This document shows positions 11,201-24,093 of a stretch of DNA of 64,000 nt, one piece after another. The notes beneath the pieces were generated by a model. It ran no database searches, was not told where the DNA came from, and saw nothing but the letters and a program-made list of their open reading frames with translations. The position numbers were made by a program, and so were the translations under genes. Each line of letters opens with the position of its first letter. Positions within the stretch are counted from its first letter, which is position 1. Source of the DNA: Mycoplasmopsis columboralis (GTDB taxonomy: Bacteria > Bacillota_I > Bacilli_A > Mycoplasmatales > Metamycoplasmataceae); assembly GCF_900660675.1 (NCBI RefSeq), contig NZ_LR215039.1, positions 868,001 through 932,000 on the forward strand, read 5' to 3'.

Positions 11201-14200
11201 CTTCAAAATGATTCAAATCCTAATGTTGATGGCTTAGATAACTTAACTGCTCAAGAAAATGCTAACTGAGTCAAAGATCCAGTAGATAACCTCAAAGGTA
11301 ATTTACAAGAAGGTCTTAAAGATGTGGCTAAAAGTTACATTGATAACTTACCTAATTTAAATGAAAATGAAAAAGTTACTCTTAAAGATTTAGTAACTAA
11401 TTTAGAAAATCCTACTTTTGAAGATATTGAAAAAGTTGCTAATAGAGCCAAAGAAATTAATGACAAAAAACAAGACGCAATTGACGCTGTAATTGCTGGC
11501 AAATACTTATCTGAAGATGAGAAAAATTACTTTAAAAAGCAAATTGTTGATACTGATTATTCAAATGAAGCTAGCGATGAAGATAAAGACATTGCTTTAG
11601 CTGAAATTATAAATGTAGCTTCTTTAACTAACACTGATAAGAAAACTCAATATGATAATTTAGATAGCTTACCTCATTTAAATGACTCTCAACGTCAAGC
11701 GCTTAAAGAAGATATTATTAATTCTAATTTAAATGATGTTCCTAATTCAAGCAATCCTTCAACAGAGTCAGTATCTCAAAAAGGAACTCAGTTAGATAAT
11801 TCAATGAAAAAACTTAGAGATTTTCTTGCTTTAAATCCTGAGATTCTTCAAGGTAACACTTACAATAATGCTACTGATGATTCAAAATCAAACTTTGATG
11901 ATGTAGTATCTTTAGGAGTAAGTTTAGCTAATAACCAAACACCTAATGCAGATACTTTAAATAAAGTTAACACTACAATTGCAGATTCAGCAAAACAATT
12001 AAATGCAACAAATACTACTCCAAATTGAGATAAAGATAACGTTGATAAATTAAATGCTCAATTGCTTGAAAAATACAAACAATTAGTTGAAGATAATATT
12101 GATAAACTACCTTATTTATCTGATGAAGAAAAACAACAATTAGTTGATAAACTCAACAGTTCAGATACAAATGATAAAGCTAAAATTGATAAGATCTTAA
12201 AATTAGCTAATAATGTAAATGCTCAAAAACAAGAAATTGTCGACAAAATCAACGATCTTCCTCATCTCTCTGAAGTAGAAAAACAAAGTTTTACTGATGA
12301 TGTGATTGCTTCAAATCAAGTTCAAGATCCTTTAAATACTTCACCTGAAGAACCAAACGATCAACCTAAAAATTCAAATGAACTTGAAGATATTTTAGAT
12401 AATTCAAGAAAAGCTGATTTAGATAAAGCTTTTGAAGATTACATTCAAAACAATTTAACAAGTGAAGATACTAATGGTGCTAGAGAAAAACTTCAAGATT
12501 TACAAGATTTAATCAAAACTTTTGAAGATGATGATAAAACCAAAGGTAAAGATACTGATTATTCAAATTACAAAGAAGTAGCCGAAGCTCTTAAAAATAT
12601 TGCTGATTTAAAAGATGCTTATAATGCATACTTAAATGCTGATGTTTCTAATGTAGATGAATATACCGAAGCTAAAAATGCATTAGAGTCTAAAATAACT
12701 CAAGTTAATAAAGACATTGAAGCTTTAGAAAAACAAACATTTAGTGATCCTAGACTTGAAGATGTGAAAGATCAAATGATTGCACAAGCTAAAAAAGATG
12801 TTGCTAAAGCTGATGCTGAAAAAGAAATTGTCGATGCGTTAGTCAATTTATCTCATGATGCATATAATCCTGAACACTTTGAAGCGGCTCTAGCAAACGC
12901 TCAAGCTAAGTTAAATTCAGCTGAAGAAGATAAAAATAATATCTTGCTTTCTCATTTACGTGATCCAAAAATTAATTATCCAGCATTAGTTGATAAATCT
13001 GATAATGATGAAGGTTTAGATGAAGATGAATACAACAGATATAAACCTACTTTAGAATCACCAATGTCTAATGTGGTTAAATCTGCATTACAAAACTTCG
13101 GGCCTTACAGAGCTCATTTAAGTGATGAAGCTAAGGCTGAATATAAAGGTCAACTTGATGAACTAGAATACCTTTCTCCACAAGAAAGAGAGTTATTTGA
13201 AAGTCAAATAGATAATGCTGAAAGAAATCGTGAAGCTAGAGCAATCATTGAAGAAGCTAAAAATGTCAATGCTGCTAAAAAAGCAATCGCTGATCATATT
13301 CGTGATTTTGAACATTTAAATGATTCGCAAAAACAAGCTTATATTGACGAAGTGAAAGCAAATCGGCTTCAAAGTAAAGAACCTCAAAGTGAAAAATCAA
13401 TGGATCAGATTTTAGAAGATACTCAAAAACTTGATGATAAAATGCTTGAACTTAAAAACGCTTTAAAAGAAGCGTTAAATACTAAAAAAACTCCAATTTA
13501 TCAAAATGCTTCCGAAACAAAACAAAATGATTTTGATTGAGCTATTCGTGATGGACAAAAAACTGTTGACAACTTGCCTCCAAGAAAGCATCTTGATCCT
13601 AATTTGACTCTTGATGAAGTACAAACATTAATTGATAATCTTAAAATTCAAGCCGATCAAGCTGCTCTTAGTGCTATTGATAATTTACCTTATGTACTTA
13701 AAGAAGACAAAGATAAATTAAAAGAAGAGTTGGGCAAAGCTAAAAATCAAGACAAAATAATTAAAGTCTTAAACAAAGCTAAAGACACAAATGACTTAAT
13801 TAAAGAAATTATCGATGCTTTAAATGACTTTAATAAAGATACTAGTGCTGAAAATTCAGACAAAATTAATGATTTATTAAATAAATTAGCTAAAGTTAAC
13901 CCTGAAGTTAATTTAGATAACTTTACAGACACAAAAGAAGCTATTAAAGCTAATAAAGAATTAAGTGATGTTTTAAAAGCTTATCGTGATAGTGAAATTC
14001 AAAGTGATACTTATGAACAAGCTAAAACTAACTTAGAAAACGTTTTAGCCAAAGGTGTTGTATCTCTTGAAAGTCCATATTCACAAATGAATGATTTAGT
14101 ATCAGATGTTTTAAATGCTTCTACAACACTAAATGCACAAGGACATAACGAAATTGCTTTAGTTGAAGCTTTGGTTAACATTAATAAAGAAAACTTTGAT

Positions 14201-14542
14201 TTATCAATGTTAAATAACCAAACAACTGGAGCATTCGATAAATATAATGATTTAGCAGATAAAATTGCTAAATCTGCATACTTTGATTTACTAAAAGAAG
14301 CTGCTAAAAATAACAATCATGTAATTAATGCAATTTATCAACTTATTAAAGAAGTAGATGATGAAAATGCTTCTAATGTAATTCGTTCAGCATTGCTTAA
14401 AAACTTTAAACCTCTTAAAGTAGGATGCAATTCATGATGAAAATGCTGATGATGATATGTAATTTTATCAGTAGGTTCAGCATCGCTAGTGGCTCTTGCT
14501 GTAGCTGCAGGAAAACGTTTTAAACAAACAAACAAAAAATAA
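5297..14542 (+). CDS. Giant surface protein 1: signal segment, beta modules, GA-like helical stalk, Trp-rich C-terminal anchor
   Basis: One continuous frame of 3,082 codons (3,081 residues) when TGA is Trp; read with the standard code it falls into about a dozen fragments. Residues 1 to about 36 form a signal segment (KKNNKVK, then a Ser/Ala/Ile-rich stretch) without lipobox Cys. Residues 37-555 hold beta-type modules with GFLTERFRLR, GFKTETMRLND, NLPSSV-like and NGTITVKFKLNSTRD signatures, resembling mycoplasma lipoprotein-17/DUF1410 modules. From residue 556 to about 2,750 come tandem three-helix units (AIDNLPNLSDDEKQALK, YPHLNxxQ, DNSM) like the GA module (Pfam GA family), some of which bind serum albumin in Gram-positive cocci. 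A further helical domain precedes the last 38 residues: CNSWWKCWWWY, a hydrophobic helix and a basic tail. I saw no Cys before the C terminus. Likely exported and membrane-anchored; adhesion or host-protein binding is inference. A poly-A tract upstream suggests on/off switching. Confidence 0.85.
7550..12028 (+). repeat. Asn-Trp-punctuated helical super-repeats in giant protein 1
   Basis: Trp codons (TGA) recur at the module junctions, mostly as Asn-Trp, ending at 7549, 8167, 8722, 9445, 10003, 10714, 11269 and 12028. Spacings are 618, 555, 723, 558, 711, 555 and 759 nt, so short units of about 185 residues alternate with longer units of about 237-253. Each unit begins with a GA-like three-helix block containing LPNLSxxEK, followed by HLNxxQ and an ALDxSM block, and ends in Pro/Ser/Asn before the next Trp. 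The long unit contains an additional YLSxDEK block. Confidence 0.8.
14426..14539 (+). other. C-terminal tripartite anchor motif of giant protein 1
   Basis: Residues 3044-3081 read CNSWWKCWWWYV, then a hydrophobic segment ILSVGSASLVALAVAAG, then KRFKQTNKK. All five Trp are TGA codons. Motif, hydrophobic helix and basic cluster is the layout of C-terminal sorting or anchoring signals. It is shared with giant proteins 2 and 3. Confidence 0.8.
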
Positions 14543-14553
14543 AATTGTTTTTC

Positions 14554-14584
14554 ACACTCCTTTTTCTTTAGGAGTGTTTTTTTT
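14554..14584 (+). terminator. Terminator after giant gene 1
   Basis: A 7-bp stem ACACTCC/GGAGTGT with a 10-nt loop and a following run of eight or more T residues. It isolates giant gene 1 from giant gene 2. Confidence 0.9.
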
Positions 14585-14706
14585 ATATTTTTTCATAAAA
14601 GTATTTATGAATTTTATGAAAAATTTTGATTTATTAACATGATTTTATTTTTTTAAAAATCTTAAAAGAGTTTTAAGAACACAATTATTGCTAAAAAAAG
14701 ATTTAT

Positions 14707-14724
14707 AAAAAAAAAAAAAAAAAA
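14707..14724 (+). repeat. 18-nt poly-A tract upstream of giant gene 2
   Basis: Eighteen consecutive A residues ending 149 nt before ATG 14873. Same position and base as the tract before giant gene 1, although the sequence flanking the two tracts is otherwise different. Candidate slippage site. Confidence 0.75.
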
Positions 14725-14872
14725 CAATATTTAAGAAGCGATTTTAATATTATGTAAGAGAAATTAATTTAAGAAACAAAGTGTCAAATATTAATTTTGA
14801 TAATATTCATCAGTTTATTTGATGTTTTAAATTGAATTTAAAAGATTTAATCATCTATGGAAAAGAGAAATC
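14725..14872 (+). promoter_or_regulatory. Leader region of giant gene 2
   Basis: AT-rich sequence with several weak -10-like hexamers (for example TAATAT near 14801) and no certain promoter. The last 30 nt (AAAAGATTTAATCATC then GGAAAAGAG at 14859-14867) nearly repeat the leader of giant gene 1 and place the ribosome-binding site five bases before ATG 14873. Confidence 0.45.
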
Positions 14873-17800
14873 ATGAAGAAGAAAAACAAAATTAGCTTGA
14901 TTTTAACTACATCTACAACAGCAGCTTCTATAATTGCTGTTGCTGTTTCTTCTATATCCGTTTCACCTATAGCAAATACTCAAGCTGAAGAACAAGCAAG
15001 AGTTGATGCTTTGGTGGCAAAAGTCACTGGTGCGGATTACTCAAATAAACAACAAAATACACCTGCTTTAGAATTTTCTAATGCACTAAATCCAACAACA
15101 ACTCCAATGATTAAGGAACTTACTGAAGCTCAAAAAGCTGGTCTTAGTTTTACAATTACTGATAATGGTCAAACATATACTTCAGTTTACGAAAATGGAA
15201 AACATATTTTTAAGGACTTAAACGTTTATGTAAAACACTACTATTTTAGTGATTTTAGTCCTATAAACGATAGAACTGCTAGTAGACCTCCAGATAACAA
15301 CATCCCTACAACAGAATTTCCTCAATATAGATACACTGCAAACATGAACATTCATGTATCTTTAGGATCGTTAAGTGAAACTTTTGATGCTAATTTAACT
15401 GAGAGACCGTCTCAAAAAATTACAATTAATGGCTTTTTATCTGAAAGATTTAGACTTAGAGACAAAGTTCAAGTAGGAATACTAAATGGAAAGTTAGCTA
15501 CTGAAATTTTTACTCCACAAGAAAGAGCGCTAAAAGCTAGCACCTTTATTGTAAAAAATGTTGTAAACGGGAAAACAACTTATCGTTTAAGAGATGATAT
15601 TTGACAAAGAGTGGTTGCTTTAGCTAATAATCACCCAGAAGCCATGGCTGAATATTATGAAGATGCTACAAGAGCCAGTTCATTCGATGATGAAGCAGGA
15701 ACGTTAAGAATTTCGGCTAGGGTTCGTAGTAATAGACCTGATGGTTTTCAAGAAATCAGTACTTCTACATTTAGTATGCCGGTAAGAGGTGGCTTTTGAT
15801 CAAATACTAAAGAAAAGCAAAGACTAGCAACTCTAATGAATAATTTAGAAATTGAGTATTCACCAAATGATATAATGCTTAATTACCCAAATCAATACGT
15901 TTTTAATGATCAAACAAAACCAAATTATGTATTTTATACCACTGATTCAGATGGTGTAAGACACACTTCTGTTTATAACAACGGAGAATATGTTTTTGAA
16001 GATCTTAAAACAAAAATTACATTATTTGAAAATGTCGATACTATTTCAAACACAAATGATGCTACAGGAAGTTTTTCAGTAAGAGCACAAATGACATCTT
16101 TTAGAGAGCAATTTGAAGGTATAACATCAGAAATTGTTACTAAAAAGGTTACTGGTTTTAAAACTGAAACCGTGCGTTTAAACGAAATTCTAGCTTCTAA
16201 AAATGATTCAATCAACGCATTACAATTTGAAGAATCAAGACGCAATAATGCTCTACCATCTTCTGTGACAGATGAAGAAGTTATTCAAAAATTAAATACT
16301 ATTTTAATAACAAATGATTTAGCTACAATTAAAGCTGAAAACATTATAGGAAAAATAGTAAAAGATGACATTAACGGTACTATCACAGTAACTTTTAAAT
16401 TAAATTCAACTCGTGATGATTTAACCGATCAAACTTCTTCTCAAGATAATGCAGTTACAAAAACATTTAATTGATTTTTAACACGTGATAAAGATATTGA
16501 AAAATCTATTGTAGCCTTAAAAGAACAAATAGATGACAAACCATATTTAAGTAATGAAGAAAAAAATAAACTCAAAGCTGACTTAGATGCAATTCAAAAT
16601 TCATATAATACATCAGAACTTGATTCTGAGCAAAAATACAACCAAGCCAAAGAAGCAATTACAAATATTAAAACACTTACTGATAATACTAATACATCTA
16701 AAGAGCGCGAAATTAATGATGTAGAAACTAATTATCCGTTACTAAATAAAGCTCAACGTGACCAAATTAAAGCTGATTTAAAAAGTTCAAATTTATTAGA
16801 TACAATTGAAAATCCTCAAAATCCAAGTGTTGAATATATTCGACAAAAAGCTCAAAATTTATCTAACTCAATGCAAAATACTCAAAATAACATTGATAAT
16901 GACGAAACCTTTAAAACTACTGATGGTTATACAAATGCACCACAAAACTTGAAAGATCTTTATAATGCTGCAATTTTAGCATCAAAAAATTTAGTACCTA
17001 ATAATGCAGAAACTGGAGAAAATTTAGCAACTCCTGATTTAAGTACTTTAACTGATTGAAGTGATTCTGTTGCTAAGCCTGAAAATTCTAATTATTCTAA
17101 AAATGCAGTTGATGAATTAAATAGAGTATTACAAGCAATAAAAACAAAAATGAATGAGCTTGATGAAGCTAAAAAAGCAGCTAAAGATGCAATAGATAAT
17201 ATGGATTATCTTTCACCCGAAGAAAAAGAGGCATTTAAAGCAAATGTTGACAATGCTACAACTCCATCAGAAGTAACATCTGCTCAAAATGAAGCTAAAA
17301 GTGTTAATGATACCAAAAAAGCTAAAGTAGATCAAATTGATGATCAATACCCAAATTTAAATACTAACCAAAAAGAACAATTAGCTCAAACTATCAAAAA
17401 TTCTAATTTAAATTCAATTGAAGGCTCAAGTGGTCCTACAGTGGCTGATACTTTAAGCAAAGGTTCACAATTAAATGATTCAATGGGTACTTTAAAAGAT
17501 TTTACAAATAATGATGATGCATTTAAAAGGTCACCTTTATACACTCAAGCAACTCCTGAGGCTAAAGCTCAATACGATAAACTTCTTAACGCTGCTAACA
17601 ATTTAAAAAATAACATAAATCCTGATTCTAATGATCTGAATTCAACAAATATTGCTCCTCAAAGTGATGCAGCTTGAGATAAAGAAAATGTAGATAAACT
17701 TAACTCAGCCATTAAACAAGCGCAAGCGGAAGCGGCTCAATCAATTATTGATCAATTAGCAAACTTATCTCAAGAAGAAAAAAATAATTTAAAAAATAAA

Positions 17801-20800
17801 ATTAATTCAGACCAAACGCTTGAACAAATGCAAGCAGTTGTTAATGGTGCTGAAACATTAAATGCAAATAAACAAGGTGAAATTAATAAAATCAATGCTT
17901 TCGAACATTTAAACAATTCTCAAAAGACAAATATAATTCAAAAAATTAAAGATGCTAACTTAGATCCGGATCTTAATCCACAATCTCCTAAAGTCTCTGA
18001 TGAGGTAGCGAAAGCAACTACGCTAGATAAAGCAATGGAAAAACTTGAGAATTTAGTTAATAACAAAGATAATGTTCACACTCAAGATAAATACAACAAT
18101 GCCACTGACGAAAGCAAAAATAATTACGATAAATTAGTTCAGGCTGGAAACCAACTTAAAAATAACACCAATCCAGATGATGTTAATTTAGCTCCACTTG
18201 TTAATTTAACAAAACCAGAAACTCCGAATTGATCTTTAGAAGATGTTCAAAAACTCACTCAAGGAATTGAGGACACTTTAAAACAAGCTACTAAAGATGC
18301 AATTAATAAATTACCAAATCTTTCTCAAGCTGAAAAAGACGCTTTAAATAACTTAGTCGATGCTGTTGAAGATACTAATTCAAATGATTTAGATAACGTT
18401 CTAAACAAAGCTAAAACAATCAATGATAAAAAACAACAAACTATTGATTCAATTAATGCTTTAGATTATCTTTCAAATGATGAAAAAGAAAAATATATCA
18501 ACAATGTTAAAGCTGAAGATCTTTCAGGTGTTGATAATTTTGATACTGATACAACATTAACAGATGATTTAAATGCGTCTAAAACCACAAATGATGCTAA
18601 AAAAGCCAAAGATAAGACTTTAAACTTAGAGCATTTAAATGCCGATCAAAGAGCAGCGGTAACTCAAGCAATTAAAGACTCTAATTTAGAATCTATTGAA
18701 GGTAAAAATAATACTCCTTCAACTGAAAATGCTATTGCAAACGGAACCACCTTAGATGAATCAATGAAAAACTTAAAAGATGTTAAAAACGCTCAACCAG
18801 AAGTAACATCTTCTCAATTGTTTGATTTAGCTACTCAAGACGCTAAAGATAAATTCAATAACTTAATTGAAGCTATCAAAGAACTTGAAAATAACACAAA
18901 TCCTGATGCAGATAAAGTAAATGATCCAAACATTAACGAAACATCTCCTAATTGATCAAAAGATAGCGTAGATACTTTAAAAGCAGATACAATTAATGCT
19001 CTGAAAGATGCATACAAAAAAGGAATTGATAATCTTCCTAATTTAAGTAATGATGAAAAGCAAGCTCTTAAAGATAAATTAGATAATCCTGAAATTGACA
19101 CCTTAGAAGAAATTAAAGCAATTGAACAAGAAGCTTTAAAATTAAATGCTGATAAACAAAAAGAAATTGATGCTGTTGAAGCAAATTATCCACACTTAAA
19201 CCAAGCTCAAAAAGACGGGGTCAAAAATGCAATTAAAAAAGCAAATTTAGATCCAGCTCTTAAAGAAAATTCTCCAACTGTAGCAAGTGTAAAAAACACC
19301 GCTTCAGAGCTTGATGCTTCAATGGATAAATCGCACCAAAGAAGTACTGAAGAAGAAAAAGTCAAATCTTCTGAATTATTTGCTAATGCTACTGCAGACA
19401 CTAAAGCTAAATACGAAAAAGCTCTTGAAGCAGCAAAACAATTACAAAGTAATCAAAATCCTCAAGATGTTAGCGAACTTGAAGGAGTGACTCCTCAAAA
19501 TAGTGCTAACTGACCTAAAGAACCAGTTGATGCGTTAAAAGCAAACTTAGAAAACACGCTTAAAGACGTAGCTAAAAGTTATGTTGATAATCTTCCAAAT
19601 TTAAGCGATGCTGAAAAAACAGCTCTGAAAAATGCAATTACTAATTTAATTGATCCTAGTTTTGAAAACATCAAGGATCTCACTGATAAAGCTAAAGCAA
19701 TTAATAATAAAAAACAAGATACCATTGATGCAATCAATGCTTTAGATTATCTTTCAAATGATGAAAAAGAAAAACACATCAATGATGTTAAAGGTGAAGA
19801 TCTTTCAAATGTACCTAATTTAGCAGAAGATCAAACATTAACTCAAGATCTTCAAGAAGCTAAAGCAACAAACGATGCTAAAAAAGCTAAAGATCAAGCT
19901 TTAGATTTACCATATTTAAACGAATCTCAAAGAGCAGCAGTAACTCAAGCAATTAAAGATTCTAATTTAAATGAAATTCCAGGAAAAGAAGACACTCCTT
20001 CAACTGAAGATGCAATTAATGATGGAAAAGCTTTAAATGAATCAATGAAAGAACTTGATGATCTTAAAAATGCTCAAGATGATATCAAAGCTTCAGAGTT
20101 ATTTAATTTAGCAACTCCAGAATCTCAAGACAAATACAACACTTTAATTGATGCCATTAAAGAACTTCAAGATAATAATAACCCTACAAGTGATCCTAAT
20201 GTTGTACAAGATTCTCCAAACTGACCAAAAAACAGTGTGGATACCTTAAAGGTAGATACAATTAATGCACTTAAAGAAGCATATAAAAAAGGAATTGACA
20301 ACCTTCCTAACTTAAGTGATGATGAAAAAGAAGCACTCAAAAATAAACTTGATGATGCTCAAGCAGATACTTTAGCTGAAGTACAAGCTATCGCTAAAGA
20401 AGCAACTGATTTAAATAAACAAAAACAAGCTGAAATTGATGCAGTTGAAAGCACTTATCCACATTTAAACGATTCTCAACAACAAGCAGTTAGAGATGCA
20501 ATTAAAAAAGCTAATGTTGATCCAAAACTTAAAGAAGGATCTCCAACCTTAGAAAATGTTAAAGACACCGCTGAAGCTTTAGATGCTTCAATGGAAGAAT
20601 TAATTAATAGAACCAATGAAGATGAAAATGTTAAAGCTTCAGATTTATTCGCAAAAGCTAGCGAGGAATCTAAAGCTAAATATTTAAAAGCTCTTGAAGC
20701 ATCAAAACAACTTCAAAACGATCAAAATCCGAATGTAGATGGTTTGGATAATTTAAACACTCAAGAAAATGCAAATTGAGTCAAAGATCCAGTAGATAAA

Positions 20801-23800
20801 CTTAAAGCTAATTTACAAGAAGGACTTAAAGATGTGGCTAAAAGTTACATTGATAACTTGTCTAATTTAAATGAAAATGAAAAATCCACTCTTAAAGATT
20901 TAGTAACTAACTTGAAAAATCCTACTTTTGACGATATTGAAAAAGTTGCTAATAGAGCCAAAGAAATTAATGATAGAAAACAAGACGCAATTGACGCTGT
21001 AATTGCTGGTAAATACTTATCTGAAGATGAGAAAAATTACTTTAAAAAGCAAATTGTTGATACTGATTATTCAAATGAAGCTAACGACGAAGATAACGAC
21101 ATTGCTTTAGCTGAAATTATAAATGTAGCTTCATTAACTAACACTGATAAGAAAACTCAATATGATAATTTGGACAGCTTACCTCATTTAAATGACTCTC
21201 AACGTCAAGCACTTAAAGAAGATGTTATTAACTCTAATTTAAATGCTATTCCTAATTCAAATAATCCTTCAACAGAGTCAGTATCTCAAAAAGGAACTCA
21301 GTTAGATAATTCAATGAAACAACTTAGAGATTTTCTTGCTTTAAATCCTGAGATTCTTCAAGGTAATACTTACAATAATGCTACTGATGATTCAAAATCA
21401 AACTTTGATGATGTAGTATCTTTAGGAGTAAGTTTAGCTAATAACCAAACACCTAAAGCAGATACTTTAAATAAAGTTAACACTACAATTGCAGATTCAG
21501 CAAAACAATTAAATGCAACAAATACTACTCCAAATTGAGATAAAGATAACGTTGATAAATTAAATGCTCAATTGCTTGAAAAATACAAACAATTAGTTGA
21601 AGATAATATTGATAAACTACCTTATTTATCAGATGAAGAAAAACAACAATTAGTTGATAAACTCAAAAGTTCAGATACAAATGATAAAGCTAAAGTTGAT
21701 AAGATCTTAAAATTAGCTAATGATGTAAATGCTCAAAAACAAGAAATTGTTAACAAAATCAACGATCTTCCTCATCTATCTGAAGTAGAAAAACAAAGTT
21801 TTACTGATGATGTGATTGCTTCAAATCAAGTTCAAGATCCTTTAAATACTTCACCTGAAGAACCAAATGATCAACCTAACAATTCAAATGAACTTGAAGA
21901 TATTTTAGATAATTCAAGAAAAGCTGATTTAGATAAAGCTTTTGAAGATTACATTCAAAACAATTTAACAAGTGAAGATACTAATGGTTCTAGAGAAGAA
22001 CTTCAAAATTTACAAGATTTAATCAAAACCTTTGAAGATGACGATAAAACCAAAGATAAAGATACTGATTATTCAAATTACAAAGAAGTAGCTGAAGCTC
22101 TTAAAAACATTGCTGATTTAAAAGATGCTTATAATGCATACTTAAATGCTGATGTTTCTAATGTAGATGAATATTCCGAAGCTAAAAACAAATTAGAGTC
22201 TAAAATAACTCAAGTTAATAAAGACATTGAATCTTTAGAAAAACAAACATTTAATGATCCAAGACTTGAAGATGTGAAAGCACAAATGCTTGCACAAGCC
22301 AAAAAAGATGTTTCTAAAGCTGATGCTGAAAAAGAAATTGTTGATGCGTTAGTTAATTTAGCTCATGATGCATATAATCCTGAACACTTTGAAGCTGCTT
22401 TAGCAAGTGCTCAAGCTAAATTAGATTCAGCTGAAGAAGATAAAAACAATATCTTGCTTTCTCATTTACGTGATCCAGAAATTAATTATCCAGCACTAGC
22501 TGATAAATCTGATAATGATGAAGGTTTAGATGAAGATGAGTATAATAGATACAAACCTACTTTAGAATCACCAATGTCTAATGTTGTAAAATCTGCATTG
22601 CAAAATTTTGGACCTTACAGAGCTCATTTAAGTGATGAAGCTAAAGCTCAATATAAAGCTCAACTTGATGAACTTGAATATCTTTCTCCACAAGAAAGAG
22701 AGCTATTTGAAAATCAAATTGATAAAGCTGAAAGAAATCGTGAAGCTAGAGCAATCATTGAAGAAGCTAAAAATGTCAATGCTGCTAAAAAAGAAATCGC
22801 TGATCATATTCGTGATTTTAAACATTTAAATGATTCACAAAAACAAGCTTATATTGACGAAGTAAAAGCAAATCCACTTCAAAGTAAAGATCCTCAAAGT
22901 GAAAAATCAATGGATCAGATTTTAGAAGATACTCAAAAACTTGATGATAAAATGCTTGAGCTTAAAAATGCTTTAAAAGAAGCTTTAAACACTAAAAAAA
23001 CTCCAATTTATCAAAATGCTTCTGAAGCAAAACAAAATGATTTTGATTGAGCTATTCGTGATGGTCAAAAAACTGTTGACAACTTGCCTCCAAGAAAACA
23101 TCTTGATCCTAATTTAAATCTTGATGAAGTACAAACATTAATTGATAATCTTAAAATTCAAGCCGATCAAGCTGCTCTTAGCGCAATTGATAATTTACCT
23201 TATGTACTTGAAAAAGACAAAGATAAATTAAAAGAAGAGTTAAACAAAGCTAAAAACCAAGATGAAGTAATTAAAGTCTTAAATAAAGCTAAAACCACAA
23301 ATGACTTAATTAAACAAACTATCGATGCTTTAAATGACTTTAATAAAAACACCAATGCTGAAAATTCAGACAAAATTAATGATTTATTAAATAAATTAGC
23401 TAAAGTTAATCCTGAAGTTAATTTAGATAATTTTAAAGACACAAAAGAAGCTATTAAAGCTAATAAAGAATTAAGTGATGTTTTAAAAGCTTATCGTGAT
23501 AGTGAAATTCAAAGTGATACTTATGAACAAGCTAAAACTAACTTAGAAAACGTTTTAACCAAAGGTGTTGTATCTCTTGAAAGTCCATATTCACAAATGA
23601 ATGATTTAGTATCAGATGTTTTAAGTGCTTCTACAACATTAAATGCGCAAGGACATAACGAAATTGCTTTAGTTGAAGCTTTAGTAAATCTTAACAAAGA
23701 AAACTTTGATTTATCAATGTTAAACAATCAAACAGCTGGAGCATTCGACAAATACAATGCTTTAGCTGATAAAATTAAAAAATCTGCTTACTTTGATTTA

Positions 23801-24052
23801 CTCAAAGAAGCTGCTAAAAATAACAATCATGTAATTAATGCAATTTATCAATTAATTAAAGAAGTTGATGATGAAAACGCTTCTAACGTGATTCGTTCTG
23901 CATTACTTAAAAACTTTAAACCTCTTAAAGTAGGATACAACTCATGATGAAAATGCTGATGATGATATGTAATTTTATCGGTAGGTTCAGCATCGCTAGT
24001 AGCTCTAGCTATTGCTGCTGGAAAACGTTTCAAAAGATCAAATAAACAATAA
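14873..24052 (+). CDS. Giant surface protein 2, tandem paralogue of giant protein 1
   Basis: A continuous frame of 3,060 codons (3,059 residues) with TGA as Trp. The plan is that of giant protein 1: signal segment MKKKNKISLILTTSTTAAS with no lipobox Cys; beta modules to about residue 535 (GFLSERFRLRD, GFKTETVRLNE, NGTITVTFKLNSTRD); GA-like helical stalk; long helical C-terminal domain; and the anchor NSWWKCWWWYV, hydrophobic helix, KRFKRSNKQ. From 17060 to 23947 it aligns with giant gene 1 at a constant 9,510-nt offset with no net length change. The N-terminal 730 or so residues differ more, by substitutions and a net 66-nt length change, so the presumed exposed head diverges while the stalk is conserved. 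It is closed by its own terminator and has its own poly-A tract, so the two copies can be switched separately. Confidence 0.85.
17060..21538 (+). repeat. Asn-Trp-punctuated helical super-repeats in giant protein 2
   Basis: Junction Trp codons end at 17059, 17677, 18232, 18955, 19513, about 20224, 20779 and 21538. Spacings of 618, 555, 723, 558, 711, 555 and 759 nt are identical to those in giant protein 1, so the repeat layout predates the gene duplication and has not since expanded or contracted. Confidence 0.8.
17060..23947 (+). repeat. Direct segmental repeat of 7550-14437
   Basis: This 6,888-bp stretch and 7550-14437 run parallel with the same frame, the same junction positions and long runs of identical nucleotides, for example around 11324-12028 versus 20834-21538 and 13574-14437 versus 23084-23947. 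Differences are substitutions. Such a pair is a substrate for homologous recombination. Confidence 0.85.
23936..24049 (+). other. C-terminal tripartite anchor motif of giant protein 2
   Basis: Reads YNSWWKCWWWYV, a hydrophobic segment ending ALAIAAG, then KRFKRSNKQ. The upstream Cys of giant protein 1 (GCNS) is Tyr here, but the Cys inside WWKCWWW is kept, which suggests that the second Cys is the important one. Confidence 0.8.
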
Positions 24053-24062
24053 TTATTTATAG

Positions 24063-24093
24063 ACATTTCAACATTTAGTTGAAATGTTTTTTT
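24063..24093 (+). terminator. Terminator after giant gene 2
   Basis: A perfect 10-bp stem ACATTTCAAC/GTTGAAATGT with loop ATTTA and a seven-T run. The rest of the gap to 24241 holds only AT-rich sequence and a spaced inverted repeat AAGCTAT/ATAGCTT near 24213-24239. Confidence 0.9.

Noticed and set aside
7550-12028. CRISPR array or short tandem repeats
   Set aside because: Repetition is at the protein-module level, with units of several hundred bases and diverged nucleotide sequence; there are no short identical repeats with unique spacers.
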